In this document: piece after piece, positions 9,247 to 18,248 of the stretch
Numbering within the stretch: the stretch's first letter is position 1
How the letters are laid out: each line of letters begins with the position of its first letter
Source of the DNA: Gardnerella vaginalis ATCC 14018 = JCM 11026
Lineage (GTDB): Bacteria; Actinomycetota; Actinomycetes; Actinomycetales; Bifidobacteriaceae
Assembly (NCBI RefSeq): GCF_001042655.1
Contig: NZ_AP012332.1
Location: 248,001-312,000 of the forward strand
DNA: 64,000 nt
Reading direction: 5' to 3'
Notes under the pieces: model-generated
Seen by the model: the letters and a program-made list of their open reading frames with translations, nothing else
Told to the model about the DNA's origin: nothing
The model's database searches: none
Program-made: the position numbers and the translations under genes

Positions 9247-9462
9247 ATGGCCAAGGCAAAAGAGAAGAAGCCGAATTTGTTCATGCGTATTGGCATGTTC
9301 ATTAAGCAAACTATTGATGAGACTCGCAAAGTCGTTGCTCCTCACGGCAAGGAATTGTTTGCTTGGTCAGCTTCCGTGTTTATTTTTGTTATTTTCTTGA
9401 TGGTTTTCGTCACTGTTATGGACTTCGGTTTGGGTAAGTCTGTTATGTGGCTGTTTGGCTGA
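9247..9462 (+). CDS. secE: Preprotein translocase subunit SecE
   Basis: Small membrane subunit of SecYEG that clamps SecY. The 71 residues open with a lysine-rich cytoplasmic segment, then the amphipathic helix FIKQTIDETRKVVAPHGKEL and one transmembrane helix (SASVFIFVIFLMVFVTVMDF). ATG 9247 is chosen because CGAAGGA precedes it; an upstream in-frame start at 9181 would lie inside tRNA-Trp and is rejected. It is followed 28 bases later by nusG, one operon. Confidence 0.96.
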   Translation: MAKAKEKKPNLFMRIGMFIKQTIDETRKVVAPHGKELFAWSASVFIFVIFLMVFVTVMDFGLGKSVMWLFG

Positions 9463-9490
9463 TTTCAACGAATTTTGAGGGTGTGCGAAT

Positions 9491-10345
9491 ATGACTGACG
9501 AGTTGAATCTCGAAAATGTTGATTCTGTGAATGATCTTGCGGATTTTGACGCAGCTGATATTTCGGTTGATGCTGCAAATGTTGAGAACGCAGATGCTGC
9601 AGATACTGTTGTCGTAGAAGATGCTTCTGAAAATAGTGAAAACGTAGCTGGTGAGACCGAGTCTCCTGCTGAGCCTGCTGAAACGGTTGCTGGCGATTCT
9701 TCCGCTGCGCAAGAAGTTGATCCTACAGATGCTGGTGCTGCCGCTGTTGCGGAATTCTCTAAGACTTTGCGCACTCTTGAAGGCAAGTGGTACGTTCTCC
9801 ACACCTATTCTGGCTACGAGAAGCGCGTTAAAACTAACGTTGAATCTCGTGTACAAAGCTTTGGTTTGGAAGACAAGATTTTCCAGATTGAAGTGCCAAT
9901 GGAAGAGGTTGAAAAGCACACCGACAAGGGTAAGAAGGTTATTACCCGCGTTCGCGTCCCGGGATATGTGCTTATTCGTATGTGGCCAGATGAGAATGCT
10001 CGTCGTATTGTGCGCGAAACTGAAGGCGTTACTGGTTTTGTTGGCCCATCTAAGGAGCCTGCTCCTCTTAGCCGTAAGGAAGTTATCGATATGATGGCTC
10101 CTATGATTGCGTCTGAGGCTTTGAAGAAGGCTGGAGATAAGCCTGCTGCGGCTCGTAAGCGTACCGTTGAGGTGGCTTACAAGGTTGGCGATCAGGTTAC
10201 AGTTACCGATGGTCCATTTGCGACTATGGCTGCCGTGGTGTCGGATGTGGATCCTACAACGCAGAAGCTTACGGTTCTTGTTTCTATCTTCGGTCGCGAA
10301 ACTCCTGTGGAGCTTGGATTTAACCAGGTAGAGCCTATTGTTTGA
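9491..10345 (+). CDS. nusG: Transcription termination/antitermination protein NusG
   Basis: RNA polymerase elongation factor. The 284 residues comprise an acidic, Ala/Asp/Glu-rich N-terminal extension of about 95 residues, the NGN domain (from [18 protein letters not shown]) and a C-terminal KOW domain ([17 protein letters not shown]). The extension is common in actinobacteria and carries a copy of the dispersed 17-base word (VAGDSSA, 9685-9696). ATG 9491 follows GAGGGTG. In many genomes rplK-rplA follow; here they lie near 47.6 kb. Confidence 0.97.
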   Translation: MTDELNLENVDSVNDLADFDAADISVDAANVENADAADTVVVEDASENSENVAGETESPAEPAETVAGDSSAAQEVDPTDAGAAAVAEFSKTLRTLEGKWYVLHTYSGYEKRVKTNVESRVQSFGLEDKIFQIEVPMEEVEKHTDKGKKVITRVRVPGYVLIRMWPDENARRIVRETEGVTGFVGPSKEPAPLSRKEVIDMMAPMIASEALKKAGDKPAAARKRTVEVAYKVGDQVTVTDGPFATMAAVVSDVDPTTQKLTVLVSIFGRETPVELGFNQVEPIV

Positions 10346-10397
10346 TTTTTAATGCGCGTTTTGTGATTGTTGCGCGTATCTGATTTTATCAGTGCAT

Positions 10398-10448
10398 AAG
10401 TCGGGGTGTGGTGTTTGCTGCATCCCGACTTTTGTTTTGTTTTTTTTT
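10398..10448 (+). terminator. Terminator after nusG
   Basis: AAGTCGGG pairs with CCCGACTT (10398-10432), followed by a T-rich run. It ends the trnW-secE-nusG unit. Confidence 0.9.
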
Positions 10449-10459
10449 GGGGGGGGGGG
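10449..10459 (+). repeat. Poly-G tract (about 11 G)
   Basis: A homopolymer directly after the T-run of the nusG terminator. TTGTTT (10437-10442) and AATAAT (10461-10466) flank it at 18 bases, so it could lie in a weak promoter spacer. The exact length may vary between cells or be miscalled. Confidence 0.8.
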
Positions 10460-10490
10460 AAATAATCCGTAATTTTGTAATGTAATTTTT

Positions 10491-10625
10491 TATAATGTAA
10501 TCAAAAACCCCGAGCTATTAACCCGGGGTTATGAAAGAGAAGAGAAGAAGAGAGGTTCAGTTATTGGTTCTTGCAAATCATTCGTTATGTTGATTTGCTT
10601 TTTCCTTGATGTCTCTATAATAGGC
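10491..10625. ncRNA. Candidate small RNA locus, strand unresolved
   Basis: The nusG-phosphoesterase gap (10346-10826) has no credible gene but has structure. TATAAT lies at 10491-10496, then hairpin CCCCG/CGGGG (about 10507-10528), a GA-rich stretch (10533-10555), and hairpin GCAAATCA/TGATTTGC (10573-10598) followed by TTTTT. On the plus strand this gives a RNA of roughly 100 nt ending at that T-run. On the minus strand, TATTAT near 10617 would start a RNA with a CU-rich middle that ends at CCCGGG/CTCGGGG and TTTTT. A 20-codon frame from ATG 10531 has no ribosome site. The rest of the gap is AT-rich. Confidence 0.4.
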
Positions 10626-10790
10626 ATCCTTTACTTAAGACAAAGATGTTATCGCCTGTGAATTACCTGAAAATCTTGTAAAAAATCCCTACGTTTCGCC
10701 ATTTTTGTGTATATTTCTTTATTTTTCTGTAGTTCGAGTGCAGTCTTAATAATTTAGCGTTAAATTCTTTGAATTTTGTTAAATCTTTTG

Positions 10791-10827
10791 TTGATACTGT
10801 TCTCTGATGTGCCGTATGCTTGAATCA
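10791..10827 (+). promoter_or_regulatory. Promoter of a probably leaderless message
   Basis: TTGATA at 10791-10796, an 18-base spacer, TATGCT at 10815-10820, then only 6 bases to ATG 10827. There is no Shine-Dalgarno sequence, so transcription probably starts at or near the A of the ATG. Confidence 0.6.
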
Positions 10828-12236
10828 TGTCAGAAATTGCAGAATCTACGAATAGCGATGAGTCTAAAGTTTTACCCACTTCTGAATCGGCTAATTCTTC
10901 TGAATCGGCTAATTTGCCGATGTCTATTTCTGCACGATTAGGTAAATTGCAATTCCATCTTTCTGGCAAATTTCGTGTTTTGCAGTTTGCAGATGTTCAG
11001 GATGCTCCAAAAATTAGCAAAGATACAATTAGGCTTATAGAGTCCGCTTGTGATGCTGTTAAGCCAGATATTGTGATTTTTACGGGTAATCAAATTGCTG
11101 GATATGTTAAAGATTTTGCGGATACATTTGTACGCAGACGCTGGTCTTCGGAGGCTTTCGACTCTTCCTCAGGACGATTTTCTGATAATTACTCGCCTAA
11201 GGATGAGTCGTATGCAGAAAAACTAGATGCAACGCGAAAAAAAGTTATTGAGCACATTAAGCGTATGGTGCAGCCTTTGGAAGATCGTTCAATTCCATGG
11301 GCGCTGACTTACGGAAACCATGATTTTCAATGTGGGTTAAGCAATGAAGAATTGGATTCTTTGTATCAAGAGTTTAAGGGTTGCATGAACCGTTCTTCGC
11401 AAAACAAGTCGAATAATTATGATTCTTCTAGTTGCAATGTTGCAGCTTTGCAATCCACTAAATGCATATTGCCAAATCAAATCATTTTTCCTTGTGAAGC
11501 TGGTACGTTTGCGCTTCCAGTTATGGATGTGAATCAGGAAAATGTTGTATTTTCATTAGTTTTGGTTAATTCTGGAGACTATGAGAAGAGTGGAGGTTAT
11601 GGGAAACCTTCGGATAAGGCACTTGATTTTTTGAGAAATTTGCCAAAGTTATCGCCTCCAAAATTCTGTGTTTTCCAGCATTTTCCTCTTCCTCAATACT
11701 ATGGTTTAATGCGTGAAGTTTCTAAAGATTATGCGTCTCAGGAACATGCGATCGAGGGGTACAGGCGTTTTGCTGGGAGATATTATGCTTTAGACGATAA
11801 TCGCGTTTTGCCAGATGGTTATCTTGGAGAAGGTGTGAGTTGCCCAGATAAAGACAGTGGGGAATATGATATTTTGCAAAAGATTGGCACTTTCGCTTTC
11901 TGCGCAGGGCATGATCACAGAAACGCGTTTGCTGGACGTTGTAAAGATTCGGATATGCTACTTATGTCTACTGCAACGTGTGGTTTTGGATCTTATGGGC
12001 CAGCTGCATCTAAATGTGGTGCAAGACTTATCGAATTTGACATACGTCACCCATACGAGCCTAGAACGCAAATGCTTGAATTTGGTGATTTAGTTGGAAA
12101 ACCTTCGTCTAAAAAGGCGTATACTTATGGTCTAAACGCGGATTGCGATCACGATTTGCCAGAAGTAGATTTATTGCAAAAACCTTCGCTTTTTGCAAGG
12201 CTATTGAGAAGATGGCGGTCTCGCGCAGCAAAGTAG
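10827..12236 (+). CDS. Metallophosphoesterase family protein
   Basis: Calcineurin-like phosphoesterase fold, substrate unknown. Of the 469 residues, the first 40 are Ser/Glu-rich with a duplicated SESAN motif. Motif I reads FADVQDAP (usually D-x-H), motif II FTGNQIAGY (usually GD), motif III YGNHDF, then VFQHFPLPQ and AGHDHRNAF. The later metal ligands are present, but the first His and the Asp of GD are replaced by Gln and Asn, so one metal site may be weak or altered. No signal peptide is seen, so it is probably cytosolic. The start is fixed by the leaderless promoter. Related bifidobacterial proteins share the DVQD and GNQ forms as I recall them. Confidence 0.8.
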   Translation: MSEIAESTNSDESKVLPTSESANSSESANLPMSISARLGKLQFHLSGKFRVLQFADVQDAPKISKDTIRLIESACDAVKPDIVIFTGNQIAGYVKDFADTFVRRRWSSEAFDSSSGRFSDNYSPKDESYAEKLDATRKKVIEHIKRMVQPLEDRSIPWALTYGNHDFQCGLSNEELDSLYQEFKGCMNRSSQNKSNNYDSSSCNVAALQSTKCILPNQIIFPCEAGTFALPVMDVNQENVVFSLVLVNSGDYEKSGGYGKPSDKALDFLRNLPKLSPPKFCVFQHFPLPQYYGLMREVSKDYASQEHAIEGYRRFAGRYYALDDNRVLPDGYLGEGVSCPDKDSGEYDILQKIGTFAFCAGHDHRNAFAGRCKDSDMLLMSTATCGFGSYGPAASKCGARLIEFDIRHPYEPRTQMLEFGDLVGKPSSKKAYTYGLNADCDHDLPEVDLLQKPSLFARLLRRWRSRAAK

Positions 12237-12324
12237 CTTGGTTAATGCTCGAATTGGTATGTGTTATTGGCACGCATGTCGGTATTATAGTGATTAGTTT
12301 TAGTTGCAAACGAAAGAGGTAAAT

Positions 12325-13683
12325 GTGTCTGCGCATAATACGGCTGAACAGAACGAAAGTGGCATTGACGCTGCAGACGTTTTGCATGTAGAAGGTGGCA
12401 AGCCGCTTAACGGAGCTATTAAAGTTCGTGGTGCAAAAAACTTTGTTAGTAAAGCAATGGTTGCAGCTTTGCTTGCTCCTGGGAAATCCGTGTTAAAGAA
12501 TGTTCCAGAAATCAGAGATGTTCACGTTGTTTCTGATTTGCTGCGTTTGCATGGAGTAAACGTAGATGTTGATGGCGCTGCAGGCGTTGTTAGTATTGAC
12601 GCAAGCAACGTTCAGCTTGCTGATGTTGCAGACGTAGATACATTATCAGGATCTTCGAGAATACCTATTCTCTTCTCTGGTCCGCTTCTTCACAGACTTG
12701 GTGAGGCTTTTATCCCAGCTTTAGGTGGGTGCAATATTGGAGGGCGTCCAATAGATTTCCATCTTGAAACTTTGCGTAAACTTGGTGCGAATGTAGATAA
12801 AGATCATGAGGATGGTATTCATATTACTGCTCCTAACGGCTTGCATGGCACTAAAATTCATCTACCTTATCCATCGGTTGGTGCCACTGAGCAAACTCTT
12901 CTTGCAGCCGTGCTTGCAGAAGGTAAAACAGAGCTTTCGGGTGCTGCAATTGAGCCAGAAATTATGGATTTGGTGGCTGTTTTGCAAAAAATGGGCGCTA
13001 TTATTTCTGTAGACGTTGATCGAACATTTAGGATTGAGGGCGTTGATAAGCTTCAAGGCTACAATCATACGGCTTTAACAGATAGGATTGAGGCAGCATC
13101 TTGGGCTTCTGCTGCGCTCGCAACTCATGGTGACGTGTTTATTAAAGGGGCTACTCAGCCAGAGATGATGACCTTCTTAAACGTGTTCCGTAAAGTTGGT
13201 GGTCAGTTTGACGTTACTGATAACGGTATTCGATTCTGGCATCCGGGTGGTGATTTGCATCCTGTTGCTATTGAAACCGATGTCCATCCTGGTTTTATGA
13301 CTGATTGGCAGCAGCCTCTTGTTGTTGCTTTAACTCAAGCTAAAGGTTTGAGTATTGTTCACGAAACTGTTTATGAGAATCGTTTTGGGTTTACAAAACC
13401 ACTTGTTCAAATGGGCGCTATGATTCAGTTGTACCGCGAGTGCTTAGGTTCTCTTCCTTGCCGATTCCAGCAGCGAAATTACAAGCATTCTGCTGTGATT
13501 TTTGGTCCAACACCTCTTACTGGTCAAGATATTGATGTTCCTGATTTGCGAGGCGGTTTTAGTCATCTTATTGCGGCTCTTGCAGCTAAAGGTCCATCTA
13601 ACGTTAAGGGTATTTCGCTTATTGACCGCGGTTATGCAGATTTCCGTGGTAAGTTGACTGCTCTTGGCGCGGATATTGATTGA
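12325..13683 (+). CDS. murA: UDP-N-acetylglucosamine 1-carboxyvinyltransferase
   Basis: Transfers enolpyruvate from PEP to UDP-GlcNAc, the first committed step of peptidoglycan synthesis. The 452 residues carry GGKPLNGAIKVRGAKNFVSKAM, the active-site loop LGGCNIGGRPIDFH with the reactive Cys (fosfomycin target), and DRIEAASWASAALATHGDV. I choose GTG 12325 because AAAGAGG lies 8 bases upstream; a TTG at 12304 would add 7 residues. Length and motifs are normal. Confidence 0.95.
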   Translation: MSAHNTAEQNESGIDAADVLHVEGGKPLNGAIKVRGAKNFVSKAMVAALLAPGKSVLKNVPEIRDVHVVSDLLRLHGVNVDVDGAAGVVSIDASNVQLADVADVDTLSGSSRIPILFSGPLLHRLGEAFIPALGGCNIGGRPIDFHLETLRKLGANVDKDHEDGIHITAPNGLHGTKIHLPYPSVGATEQTLLAAVLAEGKTELSGAAIEPEIMDLVAVLQKMGAIISVDVDRTFRIEGVDKLQGYNHTALTDRIEAASWASAALATHGDVFIKGATQPEMMTFLNVFRKVGGQFDVTDNGIRFWHPGGDLHPVAIETDVHPGFMTDWQQPLVVALTQAKGLSIVHETVYENRFGFTKPLVQMGAMIQLYRECLGSLPCRFQQRNYKHSAVIFGPTPLTGQDIDVPDLRGGFSHLIAALAAKGPSNVKGISLIDRGYADFRGKLTALGADID

Positions 13684-13858
13684 GTTATTTGAGTAATTTG
13701 TGCAATTTGAGCAATGTGGATAACTTTTCCCTTATTTTTCTAGGGTTTTGATGGCTTTGGTACACATTGTTCTGTAAGTATTTTCAATACGCAAATTAGT
13801 CTATAAAGTTTGCAGCACAGGATTATTGTCATTTTGATTTTATGAAAGTGCGGCAAAT

Positions 13859-15850
13859 ATGGTTTGTGTGGGTGGAAGATATCAGATTCTCGGAAAACTG
13901 GGAGCTGGAGGAACATCTACTGTTTATCTTGCGGTAGATAATGTTCTTCATAAGCAGTGGGCTGTAAAAGAAACTGCTACTGATTCTGATGACGATAAAA
14001 AAGCCTTGATTTTGCAATCTTTGCGTGCAGAAGTTGAGGTTTTAAATCATTGCAATCATCCTTCTATACCTAGAATTGTTGATTTTTTTGAGGAGAATGG
14101 CAGAGCATACGCTGTTCGCGACTATGTTGACGGATTTTCTTTAAAATCAATGATTTTACAAGAAGGTGTTATGAATCCTGCCGAAGTGTGTAATTTAGGC
14201 ATACGATTATGCGGCTTGTTGCAATATCTTCATTCACTTAATCCTTCTATTGTTTATTGTGATTTAAAACCATCTAACATTATGCTTGGTGCAGATTCAA
14301 AGGTTTATTTAATTGATTTCGGATCTGCATTAGAAATTAAAAATAAAGATGGTGTATTGGTGCAACCAAGCAGATTTAAACAAGATGCGCGTTTTGCCAC
14401 TCGTGGATTTGCTGCTCCAGAACTTTTTAAGACTGAATCTAAAATAGGCGTTTTTACTGATGTTTATTCTCTTGGTGCTACATTGTGGTTTGCTCTTACG
14501 GGTAAATGTTTTTCTGATAATAACGAGACTATAAACTCAGGAAACTCAGAAAACTCAGGGCATTATGATGCTACAAAGCACTTTACTAACTTCGACTTAG
14601 CAGATGGTGGTTTTGCTAACAATCTTCAAGCTGTTTTAATGCGCGCCATGTTAGAAAATCCTTTGGAGCGTTATGCGGATTGTAAAGAATTTGCTCAGTC
14701 GTTAGAGGATTGCTTAGAAAATTATTTAGGTGACAATTTAGATTCCGACGTAGAGGGTATAGAAAATATCAGGTCGCGTGTAAATCATTATAAGAATAAT
14801 CGTCGCGATAGGCGTAAGAGTAGCCGTAGGAGTATCCGTAAAAATAGTCATAAAAAGAGTAGTGGAAATACTCATCGAAATATTGTAATCAAAATTATTT
14901 GCTGCATACTAATGGTGATTATTGGCTGCTTTTTGATAGGAACATCGTTGCATTCTTTAACATCAAATAGTCAAATAAATAGTCGAAAAAATGATTATGC
15001 GCGAGTGGCTCGTGACAATCGTGAAAAAAGAAACAAGAATGCTATAGAGAAAATAAGTGATGTTGAAAAATATAAAAACTACATGAGAACAGCGGCAAAA
15101 TCAATGGATTCTAAGCAGGTGATTCAAAATGTTAAGCAAGCCATGCGATTGCAAATAAAACTTTTTAATGCCAATATTCAGCCGCTTTCCATTCAACCAA
15201 TACTCAGACTTTTAGTGCATCAAATTGAAGATTTTCGGTGGACTCTTGATGAAAGAGAAGATTTTACAGCATTGATCAATGAGTATAAAAACATGCTTAA
15301 AAAATCTGAAGATTGGTATGAGTTGTGCTTATCCGTGGGCAAAGCATATTGGTACTATAGCGTTGAAAACGGGGAAGAAGTTAGTGATTCAAATAGAAAA
15401 ACTCGCATAACAGCAGCGTCTGAATGGTTTAAAGAAGCGTTAAAAGGTGTTAAATCAAAAGACTATGAGTTGGCATCAATGTATTATTCGATTGGAAGTG
15501 AGTATTTAAGCTTTGCATCTTATGCGGAAGGAAAATCCAAGCCGCAAAATGTTGATTATATTACGAAGTTGCATAATTTTATTGAAAATGCTAAGAAAAA
15601 TCAGAACGAGATTGTAAAAATAGATGCGTGTGAACTTGTTTTTAATTCGCTAAAATCGTGGATTAGTTTATTTAAGTCTTATGCTGTTAGTCAAGATAGT
15701 ATTGAAAATATTTTTGACGACGCGTTAGATTTAGCGCGATCTATAAAGTCGCAAAATAAAAACGTTGACAATAGAGTTAAGCAGATAATGAGCCAAGCAG
15801 ATCCGTTAATTGATTCAATTGAAAATATATTTGACAATGGCGATATTTGA
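13859..15850 (+). CDS. Membrane Ser/Thr protein kinase
   Basis: Hanks-type kinase of 663 residues. The kinase domain (about 5-285) has the glycine loop GKLGAGGTSTVY, lysine WAVKE, catalytic loop YCDLKPSNIML (Tyr-Cys in place of His-Arg), LIDFGSA and GFAAPEL. A basic linker of about 45 residues (NNRRDRRKSSRRSIRKNSHKK, abridged) precedes one transmembrane helix (IKIICCILMVIIGCFLIG, about 345-365). The remaining 300 outside residues are helical and contain no PASTA repeats, so it is not a standard PknB. All catalytic residues for activity appear present. Ligand and targets are unknown. It stands alone, between murA and a repeat element. Confidence 0.88.
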   Translation: MVCVGGRYQILGKLGAGGTSTVYLAVDNVLHKQWAVKETATDSDDDKKALILQSLRAEVEVLNHCNHPSIPRIVDFFEENGRAYAVRDYVDGFSLKSMILQEGVMNPAEVCNLGIRLCGLLQYLHSLNPSIVYCDLKPSNIMLGADSKVYLIDFGSALEIKNKDGVLVQPSRFKQDARFATRGFAAPELFKTESKIGVFTDVYSLGATLWFALTGKCFSDNNETINSGNSENSGHYDATKHFTNFDLADGGFANNLQAVLMRAMLENPLERYADCKEFAQSLEDCLENYLGDNLDSDVEGIENIRSRVNHYKNNRRDRRKSSRRSIRKNSHKKSSGNTHRNIVIKIICCILMVIIGCFLIGTSLHSLTSNSQINSRKNDYARVARDNREKRNKNAIEKISDVEKYKNYMRTAAKSMDSKQVIQNVKQAMRLQIKLFNANIQPLSIQPILRLLVHQIEDFRWTLDEREDFTALINEYKNMLKKSEDWYELCLSVGKAYWYYSVENGEEVSDSNRKTRITAASEWFKEALKGVKSKDYELASMYYSIGSEYLSFASYAEGKSKPQNVDYITKLHNFIENAKKNQNEIVKIDACELVFNSLKSWISLFKSYAVSQDSIENIFDDALDLARSIKSQNKNVDNRVKQIMSQADPLIDSIENIFDNGDI

Positions 15851-15873
15851 TGTTTAAGGATTCACTAGGTGCG

Positions 15874-16084
15874 GTGGAGATTCGAGATTTTTTGCAGCGG
15901 ATGAAGCGAACCTCAGCATGAAATGGTGATTCGCTGAAGAAGCAAGAAAAATCGAGAATCTCGGTGATGAAAGATACGCAAAAGTTTTAGATATTCAGAA
16001 GGTTTGATGTATTTCTATACGAGCAATAAAAGAGGAGCGTAGCGACGGGACTTGCGAGGAGAGAAATACTCAAACTTCGCGCAA
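15874..16084 (+). repeat. Repeat family 1, copy C, with 97-base conserved tail
   Basis: This fills the gap after the kinase gene (15851-16127). The outer hairpin (15877-15962) has arms matching copy B at 7379-7467. Inner arms are AGCGAA/TTCGCT where copy B has GGCGAG/CTCGCC, paired changes that keep the stem. The 97-base tail at 15988-16084 is identical by eye to 7493-7589. Confidence 0.88.
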
Positions 16085-16110
16085 CAGCAAACAAGGAATC
16101 GCGCAATAGT

Positions 16111-16158
16111 AAGTAAGAAAAGAAAAAGCCCACTGCGGTGGAATGAATGCAGTGGGCT
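16111..16158 (-). terminator. Terminator of tRNA-Ala (minus strand)
   Basis: On the minus strand AGCCCACTGC pairs with GCAGTGGGCT (16128-16158) and is followed by a T-rich run (16111-16127). Confidence 0.88.
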
Positions 16159-16161
16159 TCG

Positions 16162-16234
16162 TGGAGCTAATGGTAATCGAAACCACGACCTCTTCGATGC
16201 GAACGAAGCGCTCTACCAACTGAGCTATAGCCCC
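16162..16234 (-). tRNA. tRNA-Ala (CGC anticodon)
   Basis: On the minus strand, acceptor GGGGCTA pairs with TAGCTCC and contains the G3:U70 pair that identifies alanine tRNAs. The anticodon arm CTTCG-TTCGCAT-CGAAG gives CGC, reading GCG. The CCA end is not encoded, unlike tRNA-Trp in this window. Confidence 0.95.
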
Positions 16235-16257
16235 ATTGTTCTACAACAACTCTGCAC

Positions 16258-16286
16258 ACTGTACTACAAGGTGCGTAAAAGTACAA
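16258..16286 (-). promoter_or_regulatory. tRNA-Ala promoter
   Basis: On the minus strand TTGTAC (16286-16281), a 17-base spacer, then TACAGT (16263-16258), about 24 bases before the tRNA 5' end. Confidence 0.65.
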
Positions 16287-16397
16287 TGCTAAACCGGTAT
16301 GGAGTGTTGCAAAAAACGTTTAAATATCAATAATAATGCGCCTAATACTTATTTGTATTTTCATATAGTGCACACATTTAGTATGCATATGTGGAAG

Positions 16398-17045
16398 CTA
16401 CATTGCTGTCATAAATCCGCCAAAAATCACCACAAGAATCGCTAAGACTTCAATAGTATAGAACATTATAAATGATGCCCAGCTGCAAGTCAGCACATTT
16501 AAGCGTGATGTTTTAGGCACTATTACAAGTAGTCCTACGAATAAAACAGCGTATACAGCAACGCCAAATCCTGCAGATATTATTCCAAGGTTTGCTGCAT
16601 TAGCTAGTCCAGCTGCAGACCCATAAACGACGTATGTTGAGTACCAAAAGCTTAGTCTTAGCAAGCATAAGCCGCTTATAAATTGTTCAATCGTTAGAAA
16701 AATAACGAATAAAAATCTCCACAGCCATTTTTTAGACTCTATTAATGCCATTGCTAGTGTTGTAGCTGTTGCAACGGTTGTAACCCATGCTATAAACACA
16801 ACGCCTTGTGGTGTTAAACCAGAATAATGTTGAACAACCCATGAAGTGTGTTGTACTGCTAATGTTCTACCTATCCAATATGGAATGACTATTGCTGCTA
16901 GAAGCACTGCAAAGTAGAGTATCCAGCGTTTAGGATTAGAGTGACGTTTGGAAATATCTGCTATCGATAGCTCAGATTCCAATTCGTTAGGTGATTCAAG
17001 TGTTTTATCTGCGTTAGCATCAGTGTTTGCTTTACGCTGATCCAT
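16398..17045 (-). CDS. Unrecognised multi-pass membrane protein
   Basis: 215 residues, not assigned to a family by me. A hydrophilic, acidic N-terminus of about 45 residues is followed by roughly six hydrophobic segments, among them WILYFAVLLAAIVIPYWIG, VVFIAWVTTVATATTLAMAL and AVYAVLFVGLLVIVPK. There is no signal peptide and no catalytic motif. I choose ATG 17045 (MDQRKA) because AAAGGAGAG precedes it; a start at 17078 would add 11 residues. It is divergent from the dedA-like gene. The start of the gap 17046-17422 is therefore its upstream region. Confidence 0.75.
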   Translation of the reverse strand: MDQRKANTDANADKTLESPNELESELSIADISKRHSNPKRWILYFAVLLAAIVIPYWIGRTLAVQHTSWVVQHYSGLTPQGVVFIAWVTTVATATTLAMALIESKKWLWRFLFVIFLTIEQFISGLCLLRLSFWYSTYVVYGSAAGLANAANLGIISAGFGVAVYAVLFVGLLVIVPKTSRLNVLTCSWASFIMFYTIEVLAILVVIFGGFMTAM

Positions 17046-17422
17046 CTTTTGCCACTCTCCTTTAAACGCGTTAAACACTTTAAAGCTAGATCAAATTTGT
17101 AATATCAAATTCTCAATGACTACATTACCAGCAAAATAAAATATACGCGAAAAACGCCTGATTGTCTGTAAAAAATCTCGAATCGTTAGCTTGTTAATCA
17201 TCTTGTTAATCAGCATGTTTAATCGTTAGTCTGTGTTGCGTGTGCACGGTAAGTGCGCTAGCGTTCTTGGTTTTGTAGTCAAATATCGGTTTTAAGGAAA
17301 CAAATTCAGGATTCAAATCATAATCTCATAATCTAAAGCGTGCAATATAATTGTTAATCCGCGCAAAATGCGTGCATAAAAAGTGCAACACGGCACTACA
17401 AAACAGGATTTTAGGTATTCTT
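17046..17422. other. Divergent intergenic region
   Basis: No gene is seen. The region contains a short run of related 11-base units (CTTGTTAATCA twice, then ATGTTTAATCG, about 17188-17225) and TATAAT-like sequence near 17346. It presumably holds promoters for both flanking genes; I cannot place them with confidence. Confidence 0.5.
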
Positions 17423-18103
17423 ATGGGATTTATTCATTTTATTCTTAATCTTCTTAAAGACCCGCGTTCAGCTATAGCTGGTTGGATTGCTATAGGTACA
17501 GCTCCTGCTTTGGGATTGATATTCTTAATCGTTTTTATTGAAACAGGCGTTGTGTTTTTCCCATTTTTGCCTGGAGATTCTTTGCTTTTTGCAGCAGGAT
17601 TCTTTGCTGCTCCAGATTCGCAAACTGGTAAAAGTTCTCTTCCGCTTATGCTTTTGCTCGCGGTTGTGTGGATAGCACCTATTGTTGGCGACCAGTGCAA
17701 TTATTTCATCGGACACTTTTTCGGCAGAAGAATTGTTGAATCTGGTAAAGTTAAGGCATTGACTCCAGAACGCGTTGCTAAAACAGAGAAGATGATTGAT
17801 AAATGGGGTCCTCTTGCTGTGTTTTTAGGTAGGTTTTTCCCGTTTATACGAACTTTTATGCCTTTTATTTCGGGTATTTCTGGAATGCGTTGGACTCGTT
17901 TTACTCCTTTCTCGATTCTTGGTGGAGTGGTATGGTCGTCGCTTTTTACAATGCTCGGATATTTCTTCGGCAATATTCCTTTTGTTCAGAAGAATTTTGA
18001 GCTTGTTATAGTGGCGATTCTGCTGATTTCTCTTGTACCAACGTTTATTGGACTTTATAAAGCTCATGCTGCTAACAAAGCTAAGAAATGTTTGGAGAAG
18101 TAG
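17423..18103 (+). CDS. DedA family membrane protein
   Basis: SNARE-associated/DedA (VTT domain) protein, a family implicated in lipid flipping and membrane homeostasis. The 226 residues carry the motif FLPGDSLLFAAGFFA and the re-entrant signature GRFFPFIRTFMPFISGISGM, with about five hydrophobic segments and a Lys-rich C-terminus. I choose ATG 17423 (MGFIHFIL); an upstream frame from 17351 adds 24 polar residues not typical of the family. It stands alone ahead of rpsO. Confidence 0.88.
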   Translation: MGFIHFILNLLKDPRSAIAGWIAIGTAPALGLIFLIVFIETGVVFFPFLPGDSLLFAAGFFAAPDSQTGKSSLPLMLLLAVVWIAPIVGDQCNYFIGHFFGRRIVESGKVKALTPERVAKTEKMIDKWGPLAVFLGRFFPFIRTFMPFISGISGMRWTRFTPFSILGGVVWSSLFTMLGYFFGNIPFVQKNFELVIVAILLISLVPTFIGLYKAHAANKAKKCLEK

Positions 18104-18248
18104 GGTATTAGTAGAATTACGAGTATTCAATCGAATTAATCTTGTTAACACGTTGTTGTAGAATCAACACTTGGCGTGTAACGCCCGCGGATTGAGAGCG
18201 CTGCATCATAAGGTTGCAGCACCGCGCAGTGATATTAAGGAGGACGCC

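Noticed and set aside
10531..10593. A 20-codon leader peptide in the nusG downstream gap
   Set aside because: No ribosome site and no run of regulatory codons.
16052..16333. A plus-strand frame across tRNA-Ala
   Set aside because: It is antisense to the tRNA and starts in a repeat tail; no ribosome site.
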